From contig NZ_OBEB01000001.1 in the NCBI RefSeq assembly GCF_900215315.1, positions 868,001 to 932,000 on the forward strand: 64,000 bases of DNA, read 5' to 3'. Shown piece by piece: positions 18,106-27,472 of this stretch; within the stretch, counting starts at the first letter, position 1; each line of letters begins with the position of its first letter. The notes beneath the pieces were generated by a model. The model did no database searches and had not been told where the DNA came from. It worked only from the letters and a program-made list of their open reading frames with translations. A program made the position numbers and the translations under genes. Source of the stretch: Arsukibacterium tuosuense. Lineage in GTDB: Bacteria > Pseudomonadota > Gammaproteobacteria > Enterobacterales > Alteromonadaceae.

Positions 18106-19224
18106 ATGTATAAGCGCATGTTTCTGATGCTGATTGTTGCCGGCCTGATTTTCGGCGGCATTTTCGGTTATAAGGCAGTTGGCAATTATTTTATGAACCA
18201 GTATTTTGACACTATGCCGATGCCGGTTGCTACTATTACCGCCACAACGGTTACCACTGCGCAGTGGCTGCCTTTTGTCAGCGCGGTGGGCAATTTTGCT
18301 GCGGTTAACAGTACCGAGCTTTCCACTGAAGCCAGCGGCATTATTACCAGTATTCAGTTCGATAATGCCAGTGAGGTGCGCAAAGGCCAGTTATTGTTAA
18401 TGCTGGATGACAGTGTCGACCAGGCAGACTTAACCCGCCTGGCAGCAGCACAGAAACTGGCAGAACTTGAGCTGGACCGGCTGCAAACCTTACTGCGCGA
18501 CAAAGGCGTATCGGAGCTGGATGTCCGCCGGCGGGAAAGTGAAGCCGCTCAGGCAAAAGCTGCAGTGGCCTCACAGCAGGCACGGATCGCTCAGAAGACC
18601 ATTCATGCCCCCTTTGACGGCATTACCGGTATCCGGCAGGTGAGCCTCGGCCAGTTGGTGTCTCCCGGCGATAACGTCGTGTCGTTACAATCACTTGACC
18701 CTATATATCTGAATTTCAGTCTGCCCGAGCAGCAACTTGCCAGCATCAGCAAAGGCCAGCAATTAACCGTTAGTGTCGATGCCTGGGGCGAGCAGCAATT
18801 CAGCGGTGAAATTACCGCAATTGCGCCGGCAGTGCGGCAGTCCAGCCGGAGCGTTGAAGTGCAGGCAACCTTTGCTAACCCTGATCATAAATTGCGGCCA
18901 GGTATGTTTGCCCGGGTGCAGATGGATACGGGCCAGAGCAAAAAAGTTACTCTGGTGCCGCAAACCGCCATTCAGTTTAATCCTTATGGCAATTCAGTAT
19001 TTGTCATCCGCGACAACGACGGCAAACTTACCGCCCATCAGCGATTTGTCAGTACCGGCCAGACCCGTGGCGATGTTATTGCCATTACCGATGGCCTTAG
19101 CGCAGGCGACAAGATTGCTACCTCAGGCTTGCTGAAGTTACGTAATGGTGCTGAAGTTAAAATCAGCGACAAACAACAGGCAACCCCGACTGCAAACCCC
19201 AATCCAGAACCGGCTAACCAGTAA
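18106..19224 (+). CDS. RND efflux periplasmic adaptor (HlyD/MFP family)
   Basis: Periplasmic membrane-fusion subunit linking an inner-membrane RND pump to an outer-membrane channel. The 372-aa protein has an N-terminal membrane anchor (MFLMLIVAGLIFGGIFGY) and a split lipoyl domain (ASGIITSIQFDNASEVRKGQLLLMLD and KTIHAPFDGITGIRQVSLGQLV). Between these lies an alpha-hairpin (LTRLAAAQKLAELELDRLQ..), and beta-barrel segments follow. A good AAGGAG ribosome site precedes it. It lies 12 bp upstream of its permease gene. No outer-membrane channel gene is nearby, so it probably uses a TolC encoded elsewhere. Confidence 0.92.
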   Translation: MYKRMFLMLIVAGLIFGGIFGYKAVGNYFMNQYFDTMPMPVATITATTVTTAQWLPFVSAVGNFAAVNSTELSTEASGIITSIQFDNASEVRKGQLLLMLDDSVDQADLTRLAAAQKLAELELDRLQTLLRDKGVSELDVRRRESEAAQAKAAVASQQARIAQKTIHAPFDGITGIRQVSLGQLVSPGDNVVSLQSLDPIYLNFSLPEQQLASISKGQQLTVSVDAWGEQQFSGEITAIAPAVRQSSRSVEVQATFANPDHKLRPGMFARVQMDTGQSKKVTLVPQTAIQFNPYGNSVFVIRDNDGKLTAHQRFVSTGQTRGDVIAITDGLSAGDKIATSGLLKLRNGAEVKISDKQQATPTANPNPEPANQ

Positions 19225-19236
19225 GGACAGACCACA

Positions 19237-22200
19237 ATGCGCTTTACTGATGTATTTATAAAAAAGCCGATTTTAGCATCGGTCGTCAGCTTGTTTATTA
19301 TCCTGTTAGGCCTGCGCGCCATCATGGATATGAATGTGCGGCAGTTTCCGGAAATTCAGAACGCGGTCGTGACAGTTAATACTGTTTATGTCGGCGCTGA
19401 TGCTGATCTTATTCAGGGCTTTATTACTACCCCACTGGAGCGGGAAATAGCTTCCGCTGAGGGGATAGACTATCTGGTTTCAACTTCTGTCGCCGGTTCC
19501 AGCACCGTTGAAGCGTTTTTACGGCTGGATTACGACCCGAATGAAGCACTGACCCAGATCGCAGCTCAGGTGAATAAAGTTCGCTCTGAGCTACCGGAAA
19601 ATGCCCGCGATCCGGTTATTTCTCTGAAGGTAGGCCAGGACACAGCGGCCATGTACCTGTCGTTTTATTCCGAAGTGCTGGGCAATAACCAAATCACTGA
19701 CTACCTGGTACGGGTCATTGAGCCACAACTGGCCACTATTCCTGGGGTACAACGGGCGGAAATTCTTGGCGCCCGCACCTTTGCCATGCGTATCTGGCTG
19801 GACCCGGCCAAGATGGCGGCATTTGGCATTACCGGCTCTGATATCAGCAACTCACTGCGCAGTAACAATGTCCTGGCGGCGCTGGGCCGGACGAAAGGCC
19901 AGATGGTAGCCGTAGATTTAAATGCCGCAACTGACTTACGTAGTGCTGAAGAGTTCGCCGATTTAGTAATAAGCGCCGATAGCGAAGCATTGGTTCGGTT
20001 AAAAGATGTGGCAACGGTAGAGTTAGGTGCAGAAAGCTACGACAGCTCGGTTAGCTTTAATGGGCTGGCTGCGACCTTTATGGGTATTGAAATCTCACCA
20101 GACGCCAATGCGTTAGACGTAATAGCTGAGGTAAGAAAAATCTGGGACCGCGATATTATTCCACAGTTGCCAGAAGGGCTGGATGCCGATATTCCATACG
20201 ATTCTACCGAATATATTGAAAACGCTATCGACGAAGTGGTTATTTCAATCGTATTGGCGCTGGTTATTGTCATTCTGGTCATTTACGCCTTTTTAGGCTC
20301 GATGCGCAGCGTTATTATTCCGGCGGTGGCCATACCGGTATCATTAGTTGGTACTTTCTTCTTAATGTGGCTGCTCGGTTTCACGATAAACCTGTTAACC
20401 TTACTGGCAATGGTACTGGCGATCGGCATTGTGGTAGACGATGCCATTATTATGCTGGAGAACATTCACCGCCACATCGAACAGGGTAAGTCACGCATCA
20501 ATGCCGCCATACTGGGTGCCCGCGAACTGGCCTGGCCCATTATCACCATGTCTACCACCCTGGTTGCGGTATTTTTACCTATTGGCTTTGTCGGCGGGCT
20601 AACCGGGGTGTTATTTGTTGAGTTTGCCTTTACCCTGGCTGCATCGGTTATTTTGTCCGGTGTGGTGGCGCTGACGCTGTCACCGGTGATGTGTGCTTAT
20701 ATTTTAAAAGCACACCAAAGCGATGAGCAGAATGAAAACTCGCTGGAACACTGGTTGGATCAGCGCTTTGACAAGCTGCGTAGCGGCTATCAACGGCAGT
20801 TACATGGTACCCTGAACTATTTGCCGGTAGTCCTGACGTTCGGCGCTATCGTGCTGGTATCCTGCTACTTTTTATTTACTACCAGCCCGTCAGAACTGGA
20901 GCCGCCTGAGGACCAGGGCTTTGTGTTTTCTATTCTGGAAGCAGACAGCTTTGCAACCCTGGATTATCTGGAAAAAAATACCAGCGAGCTGAATAAACTC
21001 AGTACGGTGGCACCAGAGATAAAAAATATTTTTATTATTAATGGTACCGGTAGCACTAATAATGCCATCGCTGGCTTTGTGTTGGCGCCCTGGGACCAGC
21101 GCGAACGCACCACAGCAACTGTGCTGGAACAGGATATTCAGCCCTTTATGGCAGACCTGCCAGGCATTAACAGCTTTGCGCTGGTGCCGCCTTCCCTGCC
21201 GTCACCGGGCGGTGGTACCCCGGTCGAGTTTATTGTCGGTTCAACCCAGCCGTTTGCTGCCTTGCAGGACGTGGTGCAGGAAATCCTGGGCCGGGCAATG
21301 GCGTCAGGTCGGTTTATTTTTGTCGACAGTGACCTGAAAATAAACCGGCCGCGGCAGACAGTGCAGGTCGACCGTGAAAAAGCCGCGCTGATGGGGGTAT
21401 CAATGCAGCAAATTGCCGCTGATCTGGGCAGTATGATGTCAGGGGCCGATGCCGGCCGCTTTGCCCTGGACAATCGCTCGTACCGGGTTATCCCTCAGGT
21501 GTCACGCAGTGAGCGGCTAAACCCGGAGCAGCTAAAAGACTTTTACACCCGTAACCGGGATGGCGAACTGGTGCCACTATCCTCTCTGGTTAGCTTAACC
21601 GAGTCGGTCCAACCCCAGGCGCTGAAAGGTTTTCAGCAGCTTAACGCAGTGAAAATATCAGGTGTGCCACGCCCTGGTGTGCCATTAGGCGATGCCCTGG
21701 CCGTGTTGGATCAGATAGCCGCGGAGGTAATGCCTGCCGGCTTCAGTGTTGATTATGCTGGCCAGTCGCGGCAATTTAAGGCCGAAGGCCAGCAATTGGT
21801 CGTTACCTTCTTTTTCGCATTGATTGTAATATTCCTGATCCTGGCAGCGCAATTCGAATCGTTTAAAAACGCTATCATTATCATGGTCACAGTACCAATG
21901 AGTGTCTGTGGTGCATTAATCTTTACCAGCTTAGGCTTTACCAGTATCAATATTTATACTCAGGTGGGCTTACTCACCCTGGTAGGTCTTATTGCTAAGC
22001 ATGGTATTTTAATCGTTGAGTTTGCCAATCAGTTACAACTGGACGGACGCAGCAAGCGTGACGCCATTGAAGAGGCGACCTCAATTCGCTTAAGGCCTAT
22101 TTTAATGACCACCGCGGCCACAGTCCTGGCAATGATCCCGCTACTTATTGCTACCGGAGCCGGCGCTGGCTCGCGCTACGCGATGGGACTGGTGATTGCC

Positions 22201-22323
22201 AGTGGCATGACCATAGGGACCTTATTTACCCTGTATGTTGTGCCAGCAATGTATTTACTGCTGGCGCGAGATTATCAGTTACAACCTGAAGCCTCTGGCG
22301 CAGCTGAGCCAGCCCAAAGCTGA
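19237..22323 (+). CDS. RND family multidrug efflux permease (AcrB/MexF type)
   Basis: A 1028-aa proton-driven inner-membrane transporter with twelve expected TM helices in two repeats and two large periplasmic loops. TM1 starts right at the N-terminus (FIKKPILASVVSLFIILLGL). The proton-relay Asp pair is intact in TM4 (LAIGIVVDDAIIMLENIHRH). The C-terminal half shows ILAAQFESFKNAIIIM and GLIAKHGILIVEFANQLQ. It forms an operon with the adaptor gene and a terminator follows. The substrate cannot be read from sequence. Confidence 0.94.
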   Translation: MRFTDVFIKKPILASVVSLFIILLGLRAIMDMNVRQFPEIQNAVVTVNTVYVGADADLIQGFITTPLEREIASAEGIDYLVSTSVAGSSTVEAFLRLDYDPNEALTQIAAQVNKVRSELPENARDPVISLKVGQDTAAMYLSFYSEVLGNNQITDYLVRVIEPQLATIPGVQRAEILGARTFAMRIWLDPAKMAAFGITGSDISNSLRSNNVLAALGRTKGQMVAVDLNAATDLRSAEEFADLVISADSEALVRLKDVATVELGAESYDSSVSFNGLAATFMGIEISPDANALDVIAEVRKIWDRDIIPQLPEGLDADIPYDSTEYIENAIDEVVISIVLALVIVILVIYAFLGSMRSVIIPAVAIPVSLVGTFFLMWLLGFTINLLTLLAMVLAIGIVVDDAIIMLENIHRHIEQGKSRINAAILGARELAWPIITMSTTLVAVFLPIGFVGGLTGVLFVEFAFTLAASVILSGVVALTLSPVMCAYILKAHQSDEQNENSLEHWLDQRFDKLRSGYQRQLHGTLNYLPVVLTFGAIVLVSCYFLFTTSPSELEPPEDQGFVFSILEADSFATLDYLEKNTSELNKLSTVAPEIKNIFIINGTGSTNNAIAGFVLAPWDQRERTTATVLEQDIQPFMADLPGINSFALVPPSLPSPGGGTPVEFIVGSTQPFAALQDVVQEILGRAMASGRFIFVDSDLKINRPRQTVQVDREKAALMGVSMQQIAADLGSMMSGADAGRFALDNRSYRVIPQVSRSERLNPEQLKDFYTRNRDGELVPLSSLVSLTESVQPQALKGFQQLNAVKISGVPRPGVPLGDALAVLDQIAAEVMPAGFSVDYAGQSRQFKAEGQQLVVTFFFALIVIFLILAAQFESFKNAIIIMVTVPMSVCGALIFTSLGFTSINIYTQVGLLTLVGLIAKHGILIVEFANQLQLDGRSKRDAIEEATSIRLRPILMTTAATVLAMIPLLIATGAGAGSRYAMGLVIASGMTIGTLFTLYVVPAMYLLLARDYQLQPEASGAAEPAQS

Positions 22324-22383
22324 AAGGTAGTAACGTGAACCAGGTTATTGCAGGTCGGTAACTGCCAATCAGCAACATTTAAT

Positions 22384-22415
22384 AAGCCCGTCAGCGCAAG
22401 TTGACGGGCTTTTTT
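22384..22415 (+). terminator. Rho-independent terminator after the first RND operon
   Basis: A perfect 10-bp stem, AAGCCCGTCA (22384-22393) with TGACGGGCTT (22402-22411), is followed by TTTT. It lies about 60 bp after the permease stop. Confidence 0.9.
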
Positions 22416-22499
22416 ATGAACAAACTGATCGCTTTGGTTGGTTAGGGCGTTATTAGTTGCGACAACTTTGTCCTGAAAAATGTAACAGAAGGAAACATC

Positions 22500-22988
22500 A
22501 TGAAAGTCTCACAACTACTTACCGGTTCGCTGTTGCTCGCTTCGTTAATGCTGACTGTGCAGGCGCACAATCATAAAAAATCTGCCGATATTGTCGATAC
22601 AGCGGTTGCTGCCGGCGATTTCACTACTTTAGTTACAGCAGTTAAAGCTGCCGATTTGGTCGACACGTTAAAAGGCGAAGGCCCGTTCACCGTATTTGCC
22701 CCGAACGATGCGGCTTTTGCGAAAATTCCAGCGGCTGATCTAAACGCATTGGTTGCTGATAAAGCCGCATTAACCAAGGTATTAACCTACCACGTAGTAG
22801 CCGGTAACGTAATGGCCGCAGATGTGGTTAAAATGGATTCTGCCACTACCGTGCAGGGTCAGGATATTGCTATTGAAGTAAAAATGGGCAAAGTCTATGT
22901 CAACGGTGCGGAAGTTATCGCTACTGATATTAAAACCAGTAATGGCGTAATCCATGTACTGGACAGCGTTATCATGCCAAAAATGTAA
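22500..22988 (+). CDS. Exported fasciclin (FAS1) domain protein
   Basis: This 162-aa secreted protein has a signal peptide ([22 protein letters not shown]) and one FAS1 domain. The two conserved FAS1 boxes are visible: [17 protein letters not shown] (H1 region) and [15 protein letters not shown] (H2 region), with the YH motif between them (VLTYHVVAG). Such small bacterial FAS1 proteins are thought to act in adhesion or surface interactions. AGAAGGAAA gives a good ribosome site. It is monocistronic and converges on the exporter gene. Confidence 0.93.
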   Translation: MKVSQLLTGSLLLASLMLTVQAHNHKKSADIVDTAVAAGDFTTLVTAVKAADLVDTLKGEGPFTVFAPNDAAFAKIPAADLNALVADKAALTKVLTYHVVAGNVMAADVVKMDSATTVQGQDIAIEVKMGKVYVNGAEVIATDIKTSNGVIHVLDSVIMPKM

Positions 22989-23027
22989 CTGGCGATTCCA
23001 AAGCAGTGCTTTGCACCATTGCGCTGC

Positions 23028-23918
23028 TTAGTGTTCCGAAATGACCGGCGGGGCTTTTTCCGCTCTGCCGGCCGTTAATGAGCTGCCAAGCGACGCCGTA
23101 ATGACCAGTAAAATCGCCAGCCATTGCCACAATGTTAGTAACTCCGCCAGAATAAGAAAGCCAGCCAGCGCCGCGATAGCGGGCTCCATACTCATAAATA
23201 CACTGAAGTTTTGCGACGTCATATGACGTAGCGCCACCATTTCCAATGAGTACGGAATGGCACTGGATAATACGCCTACCAGTAATCCGAGCGGCAGCAC
23301 CTGCCAGCTGAGTAATGCCATGCCCTGCGTCACTGCGCCAAGCGGCACCAGCACCAGCGCTGCGACAGTCATCCCCAGCGCTACAGTAATACCACCCGAT
23401 GCTTGAGAGCCGGTTTTTTTGCCAAATAAAATATAACCAGCCCAGCAGGCACCTGCTGCCAGGGCCAGTATTACGCCAACGGGATCTAGCGCATCTGCAC
23501 CGCGCATGTCCGGCAACAGCAGCAATATGCCGGCGATAGCACAAGCTACCCAGAATAAATCCCTTTTACGGCGGGAGGCCAGTAAGGCTATCGCCAATGG
23601 CCCGGTAAACTCCAGCGCTACCCCGATTCCCAGCGGAATACGGGCTATCGCCAGATAAAACAAAATATTCATGCCGCCCAGGCACAGGCCATAAATAATA
23701 ATGGCCTGCCAGTCACGGCCCACCGGCAACGCCCGCCAGGGCCGGAATACCAGCCACAACACCATGGCAGAGAAGCCAAGGCGCAACGCAGTGGTACCGT
23801 CTGGTCCAATTAATGGAAAAAGCTGCTTAGCCAGTGAGGCTCCGCTTTGAATGGTGACCATTGCCAACAGCACGCTGCAAATTGCCAGCAATAAGGTTTT
23901 ATTAAAGGTGCGCGCCAT
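23028..23918 (-). CDS. rhtA: Threonine/homoserine exporter, RhtA/EamA family
   Basis: An inner-membrane transporter with ten predicted TM helices in two EamA repeats. It resembles E. coli RhtA throughout: IQSGASLAKQLFPLIGPDGTTALRLGF, LGGMNILFYLAIARIPLGI, VALEFTGPLAIALL and SSAIPYSLEMVALR. RhtA exports threonine, homoserine and related amino acids. The frame is open to 23990 with Met codons at 23990, 23936 and 23918 and no clear ribosome site. I choose 23918 because it gives 296 aa, matching E. coli RhtA length. Confidence 0.83.
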   Translation of the reverse strand: MARTFNKTLLLAICSVLLAMVTIQSGASLAKQLFPLIGPDGTTALRLGFSAMVLWLVFRPWRALPVGRDWQAIIIYGLCLGGMNILFYLAIARIPLGIGVALEFTGPLAIALLASRRKRDLFWVACAIAGILLLLPDMRGADALDPVGVILALAAGACWAGYILFGKKTGSQASGGITVALGMTVAALVLVPLGAVTQGMALLSWQVLPLGLLVGVLSSAIPYSLEMVALRHMTSQNFSVFMSMEPAIAALAGFLILAELLTLWQWLAILLVITASLGSSLTAGRAEKAPPVISEH

Positions 23919-24188
23919 AGCAGCAGTCCGGATCATACATAGAAGCAAGGGGCTAATATTACCCGACACTGCCCCATCTTGCAGCAGCATGCGTTGTTTT
24001 AGTACAAGCTTATTGCGGCTTTAACCAGCCTATTCAGCCAAAGCGTCACAGATAATTCAAACCATTGTAATGAGTTAGGTGCAAGCTGCAGCTAAAGATT
24101 TGGCCGGCAACCAACTGGCACAGGATCTGCTTATTCTACGCTAACCGACTTATTGCCTTTACGGTTTTCTGCGATTGAGGACATGACT

Positions 24189-25472
24189 ATGAGCAAACTG
24201 ACCTTACGTAATCATCCATTGCGGGATGTACTGGACAAAGAACTTCGACAGCGGACTTTTCCGGCACTCAATGCGCCCTGCCGGTTATGTCATTTTACTT
24301 TTACCGTAGCCAGTGCGTCACGCCAGCTGGAATTCAGCCTGATGCAGCAACAGGCTGAACAACAGGGTGCTCATTTAACCGAGACCGATCAGGATCTGAA
24401 TATCTCGTTATTTGCCGGCACACTGCGCTGGGAGCGTCACGGCGAGTTCTCGAGCTACACTTTTATTCTGCCCGGCACAGCACCCGCGCTGTTTGACGAT
24501 CCGCTAAGTTTTTTACCCAGTCGCGACTGGTTTGATGAATTACCAGGTCAGGTTTTTCGGGTGGTACAACTAACTGTGATTCCTGCCAAAGCCCTGCCAG
24601 CCAAAGGAGAAATTAGTCGCTATTTTAACGATGAAACCTGTATCAGCAGCATGCTGGCCGACGAAAAAGCCAGGATCTGGACCGACTTTCAGAAACATGC
24701 AGAGGGGGCTGGCAGGTTGCTATTGGTTGACTATGGCTTAAGCGCTGCCAGGCTGGGACGGCTGGCCCAACAGCTATTTGACCTCGGAAACTACCGTAAA
24801 CTGTCGTTGTTAGGCTGGCCGGTGGCGCGCCAGGCCTTACATAAACTGAATAGTCTGGAGCAGCAATTATCCGGGCTTACCCAGCGCATAGAGCAAGAGC
24901 GGGATAATGATGAGCGGCTACTTAATCAGATTAGTCAGTTGGCCGCCCAGACCGAGCACTTAATAGCGGAGACCAGTTCCCGGTTGTCCGCAACAGCCGC
25001 TTACTATCAGCTTACCCAGGACAGGCTGAAAGCGTTGGATGAAACAGCGATCAGCGATTTGATTTCGCTGCAGGATTTTACCGAACGCCGGCTGACACCG
25101 GCCTTTCGGACCAGCGAGTCAGTGCAGCTCCGACAGACAGCGCTCAGCGCCCGGCTTGGCCGCTCAACGGAACTTTTACGTACCCGGATTAACTTAAAGC
25201 TAGAGCAGCAAAACCAGCAGCTGTTGGTGTCAATGGATAAAAAAGCCCGGCAGCAACTGAAATTACAGCAGGTAGTGGAAGGCTTGTCTTTTGTAGCGAT
25301 AAGCTACTACGCCGCCCAACTTGCAGATAAAGCTGTGGTTGCCGCTGCTTTCTGGCTACCCGGGCTTAATGTCAGCCTGTGGCGCAGCATCAGTTTGCCA
25401 ATGGTGCTACTGACAGTAGCATTGCTGCTACTCTTTCTGAGCAGACAACTTAAAAAGGACCGGGCGGCTTAA
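24189..25472 (+). CDS. DUF3422 family membrane protein
   Basis: A roughly 427-aa protein of unknown function in the DUF3422 family. The start region LRNHPLRDVLDKELRQRTFPAL is typical. The soluble N-terminal half includes FAGTLRWERHGEFSSYTF and DWFDELPGQVFRVVQL. A coiled-coil-rich middle follows (about 220-380, many QQ/EQ heptads). The C-terminus carries two TM helices near 370-425 and a short basic tail. The frame is open from a TTG at 24153, but GAGG 8 bases before ATG 24189 favours the later start. The protein is probably anchored in the inner membrane facing the cytoplasm. Confidence 0.85.
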   Translation: MSKLTLRNHPLRDVLDKELRQRTFPALNAPCRLCHFTFTVASASRQLEFSLMQQQAEQQGAHLTETDQDLNISLFAGTLRWERHGEFSSYTFILPGTAPALFDDPLSFLPSRDWFDELPGQVFRVVQLTVIPAKALPAKGEISRYFNDETCISSMLADEKARIWTDFQKHAEGAGRLLLVDYGLSAARLGRLAQQLFDLGNYRKLSLLGWPVARQALHKLNSLEQQLSGLTQRIEQERDNDERLLNQISQLAAQTEHLIAETSSRLSATAAYYQLTQDRLKALDETAISDLISLQDFTERRLTPAFRTSESVQLRQTALSARLGRSTELLRTRINLKLEQQNQQLLVSMDKKARQQLKLQQVVEGLSFVAISYYAAQLADKAVVAAAFWLPGLNVSLWRSISLPMVLLTVALLLLFLSRQLKKDRAA

Positions 25473-25541
25473 CAGATTTGACCAGAATAGGATTTTAGTG
25501 GCAATCTAACGGTACATAACGCTTCAGATGGATAAAAGCAA

Positions 25542-26270
25542 TTGTCAGGTTTAGCTGCAAAAACATGCTGGGTGGGGGTGTTGCTTTGCCCGTTGCTGCT
25601 TAGCGCTATGCAACAAAGCACTGACGCCGGCAGCGAGCCTAAGCGCCAACTGAAACTAAGCCCTGACTCAGCCCGGCCGCTGCAGCAACCCAAAATATCG
25701 CCAACAGCGAAAGCAACGGCGGCTAATAGTATCGCTGTGTTTAAATCAAATCAGGCTGATGGCACAGTGCTGTTCTCAGACCGAAGACCGCTTAACCGGC
25801 CTTATCAGCAGCTGCATTTTGATTGTTTCGCCTGCGATCCCAACTCAAGTATCAACTGGTATAAAACGCCTCTATTTGTCCGGCCCTATAATCGAATCAT
25901 TGATCGGGTGGCACTCGAGCAAAAACTTGATCCCGCACTGATCCGGGCAATTATTCATGCTGAGTCAGCCTTTCAGCCATCAGCTTTATCGAAGCGGGGC
26001 GCTATTGGTTTAATGCAGTTGATGCCAGATACAGCGGCAATGCTGGGCATTAGCGACCCTCTATCGCCTGAGCAAAATATTCAGGGTGGTAGTACTTACC
26101 TAGCGAAATTACTTAAACAATATAATGGTGATTTAACGCTTAGTCTGGCAGCCTATAATGCCGGACCAGGTAATGTCAGGCGGCATCAGGGGGTACCACC
26201 TTTTGCCGAAACGCAGGCCTATATCAAGCGGGTTCTTATACTAAAAAAACGCTATCAGCAGGGCGCCTGA
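25542..26270 (+). CDS. Lytic transglycosylase (SLT domain) with DUF4124-like segment
   Basis: Periplasmic murein-cleaving enzyme of the soluble lytic transglycosylase fold (242 aa). An N-terminal signal-like stretch is followed by a proline/lysine linker and a DUF4124-like patch (AVFKSNQADGTVLFSDRRP). The SLT catalytic domain (about 120-235) has the catalytic Glu in IIHAESAFQPSALSKRGAIG, plus LMQLMPDTA and LAAYNAGPGNV. The only in-frame start ahead of the signal sequence is TTG at 25542, with a weak ribosome site, so the exact start is uncertain. It is convergent with pilU. Confidence 0.88.
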   Translation: MSGLAAKTCWVGVLLCPLLLSAMQQSTDAGSEPKRQLKLSPDSARPLQQPKISPTAKATAANSIAVFKSNQADGTVLFSDRRPLNRPYQQLHFDCFACDPNSSINWYKTPLFVRPYNRIIDRVALEQKLDPALIRAIIHAESAFQPSALSKRGAIGLMQLMPDTAAMLGISDPLSPEQNIQGGSTYLAKLLKQYNGDLTLSLAAYNAGPGNVRRHQGVPPFAETQAYIKRVLILKKRYQQGA

Positions 26271-26307
26271 TTAAAGCGGCCTGCTGTTTATAGACGCAAG
26301 CTAAAAA

Positions 26308-27435
26308 CTATTTATCGTCTTTATTTTCAAAACCTTCCAGTGTTACGCCGGATAAGAAGCCGGCACCTTTGGTTTCATTGTTACGCAGTTTTATCATCAG
26401 ACGTAAATCGTTGGGCGAATCAGCATGGTGAATGGCATCGGCGTAGCTGATATCACCGCGTTGATACATATCATACAATGCCTGATCAAAGGTTTGCATG
26501 CCAAGCTCACGGGATTTACTCATTACGGCCTTGATGTCGCCCACTTCACCACGGGCAATTAAATCTGCGACCAGCGGTGAATTCAGCAACACTTCTATTG
26601 CAGCAACCCGGCCCTGGCCATCGGCAGTAGGAATAAGTTGCTGAGCCACTATCGCCCGTAAGTTAAGTGACAAGTCAAAGCGCAGTTTGTCATGCATTTC
26701 TTTTGGTACTAAATGCATTATCCGGTCAATGGCCTGGTTAGCATTATTGGCGTGCAAGGTAGCGATACACAAATGGCCGGTTTCAGCAAACGACAAGGCA
26801 TATTCCATGGTGTCCTGGCTACGGATTTCACCAATCAGAATAACGTCGGGAGCCTGACGCAATGAGCTTTTCAGCGCGGCCTCAAATGACTCGGTGTCGA
26901 TGCCAACTTCACGCTGGGTTACCAGGCTTTTCTGGTGCTCATGCACAAATTCAATCGGATCTTCAATAGTAAGAATGTGGCCCTTGGAGTTTTTATTCCG
27001 ATAACCCAATAATGCCGCCAGTGACGTCGACTTACCGGTACCGGTGCCACCTACAAACAGCACCAGGCCACGTTTTGACATAATAATGTCTTTCATAATG
27101 GGTGGCAGGCCAAGTTCATCTGCACTTGGAATGGTGGTAACAATGCGTCGTACCACCATTCCTGCCTGATCACGTTGCCAGAATGCAGAAATCCGGAACC
27201 GGCCAGCATCGTTGGCAATCGCAAAGTTACATTCTTTACTGTGATTAAACTCGTGCTGCTGCTTTTCATTCATCGCATCCAGCACCAGCTCCAGTGATGC
27301 CGCATCGGTCAGCGGTATATCATCAATAGGGGTCATTTCACCATTGATCTTTGCAGCTACCGGCATACCGGCAGTGACAAACATATCAGAGGCACCCATT
27401 TTTACCATTTTTGTTAAAAAATCTGTCAGTTCCAT
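26308..27435 (-). CDS. pilU: Type IV pilus retraction ATPase-like PilU
   Basis: A PilT-dependent accessory retraction motor (375 aa). It shows the Walker A VGGTGTGKSTS, the Asp/Walker B boxes DVILIGEIRSQDT and the His box TGHLCIATLHANNA. An N-terminal PAS-like portion begins LTKMVKMGASDMFVTAGMP. The C-terminal extension beyond the ATPase core (GAGFLSGVTLEGFENKDDK) distinguishes PilU from PilT. It follows pilT on the minus strand with 37 bp between, so the two are probably cotranscribed. Confidence 0.95.
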   Translation of the reverse strand: MELTDFLTKMVKMGASDMFVTAGMPVAAKINGEMTPIDDIPLTDAASLELVLDAMNEKQQHEFNHSKECNFAIANDAGRFRISAFWQRDQAGMVVRRIVTTIPSADELGLPPIMKDIIMSKRGLVLFVGGTGTGKSTSLAALLGYRNKNSKGHILTIEDPIEFVHEHQKSLVTQREVGIDTESFEAALKSSLRQAPDVILIGEIRSQDTMEYALSFAETGHLCIATLHANNANQAIDRIMHLVPKEMHDKLRFDLSLNLRAIVAQQLIPTADGQGRVAAIEVLLNSPLVADLIARGEVGDIKAVMSKSRELGMQTFDQALYDMYQRGDISYADAIHHADSPNDLRLMIKLRNNETKGAGFLSGVTLEGFENKDDK

Positions 27436-27472
27436 TCCGTCAATTCCAATTTATCAATTACAGTAGACGGCT

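Noticed and set aside
22989-23027. Terminator between the fasciclin gene and the exporter gene
   Set aside because: Only a 7-bp imperfect stem (GCAGTGC/GCGCTGC) with no T run is present.
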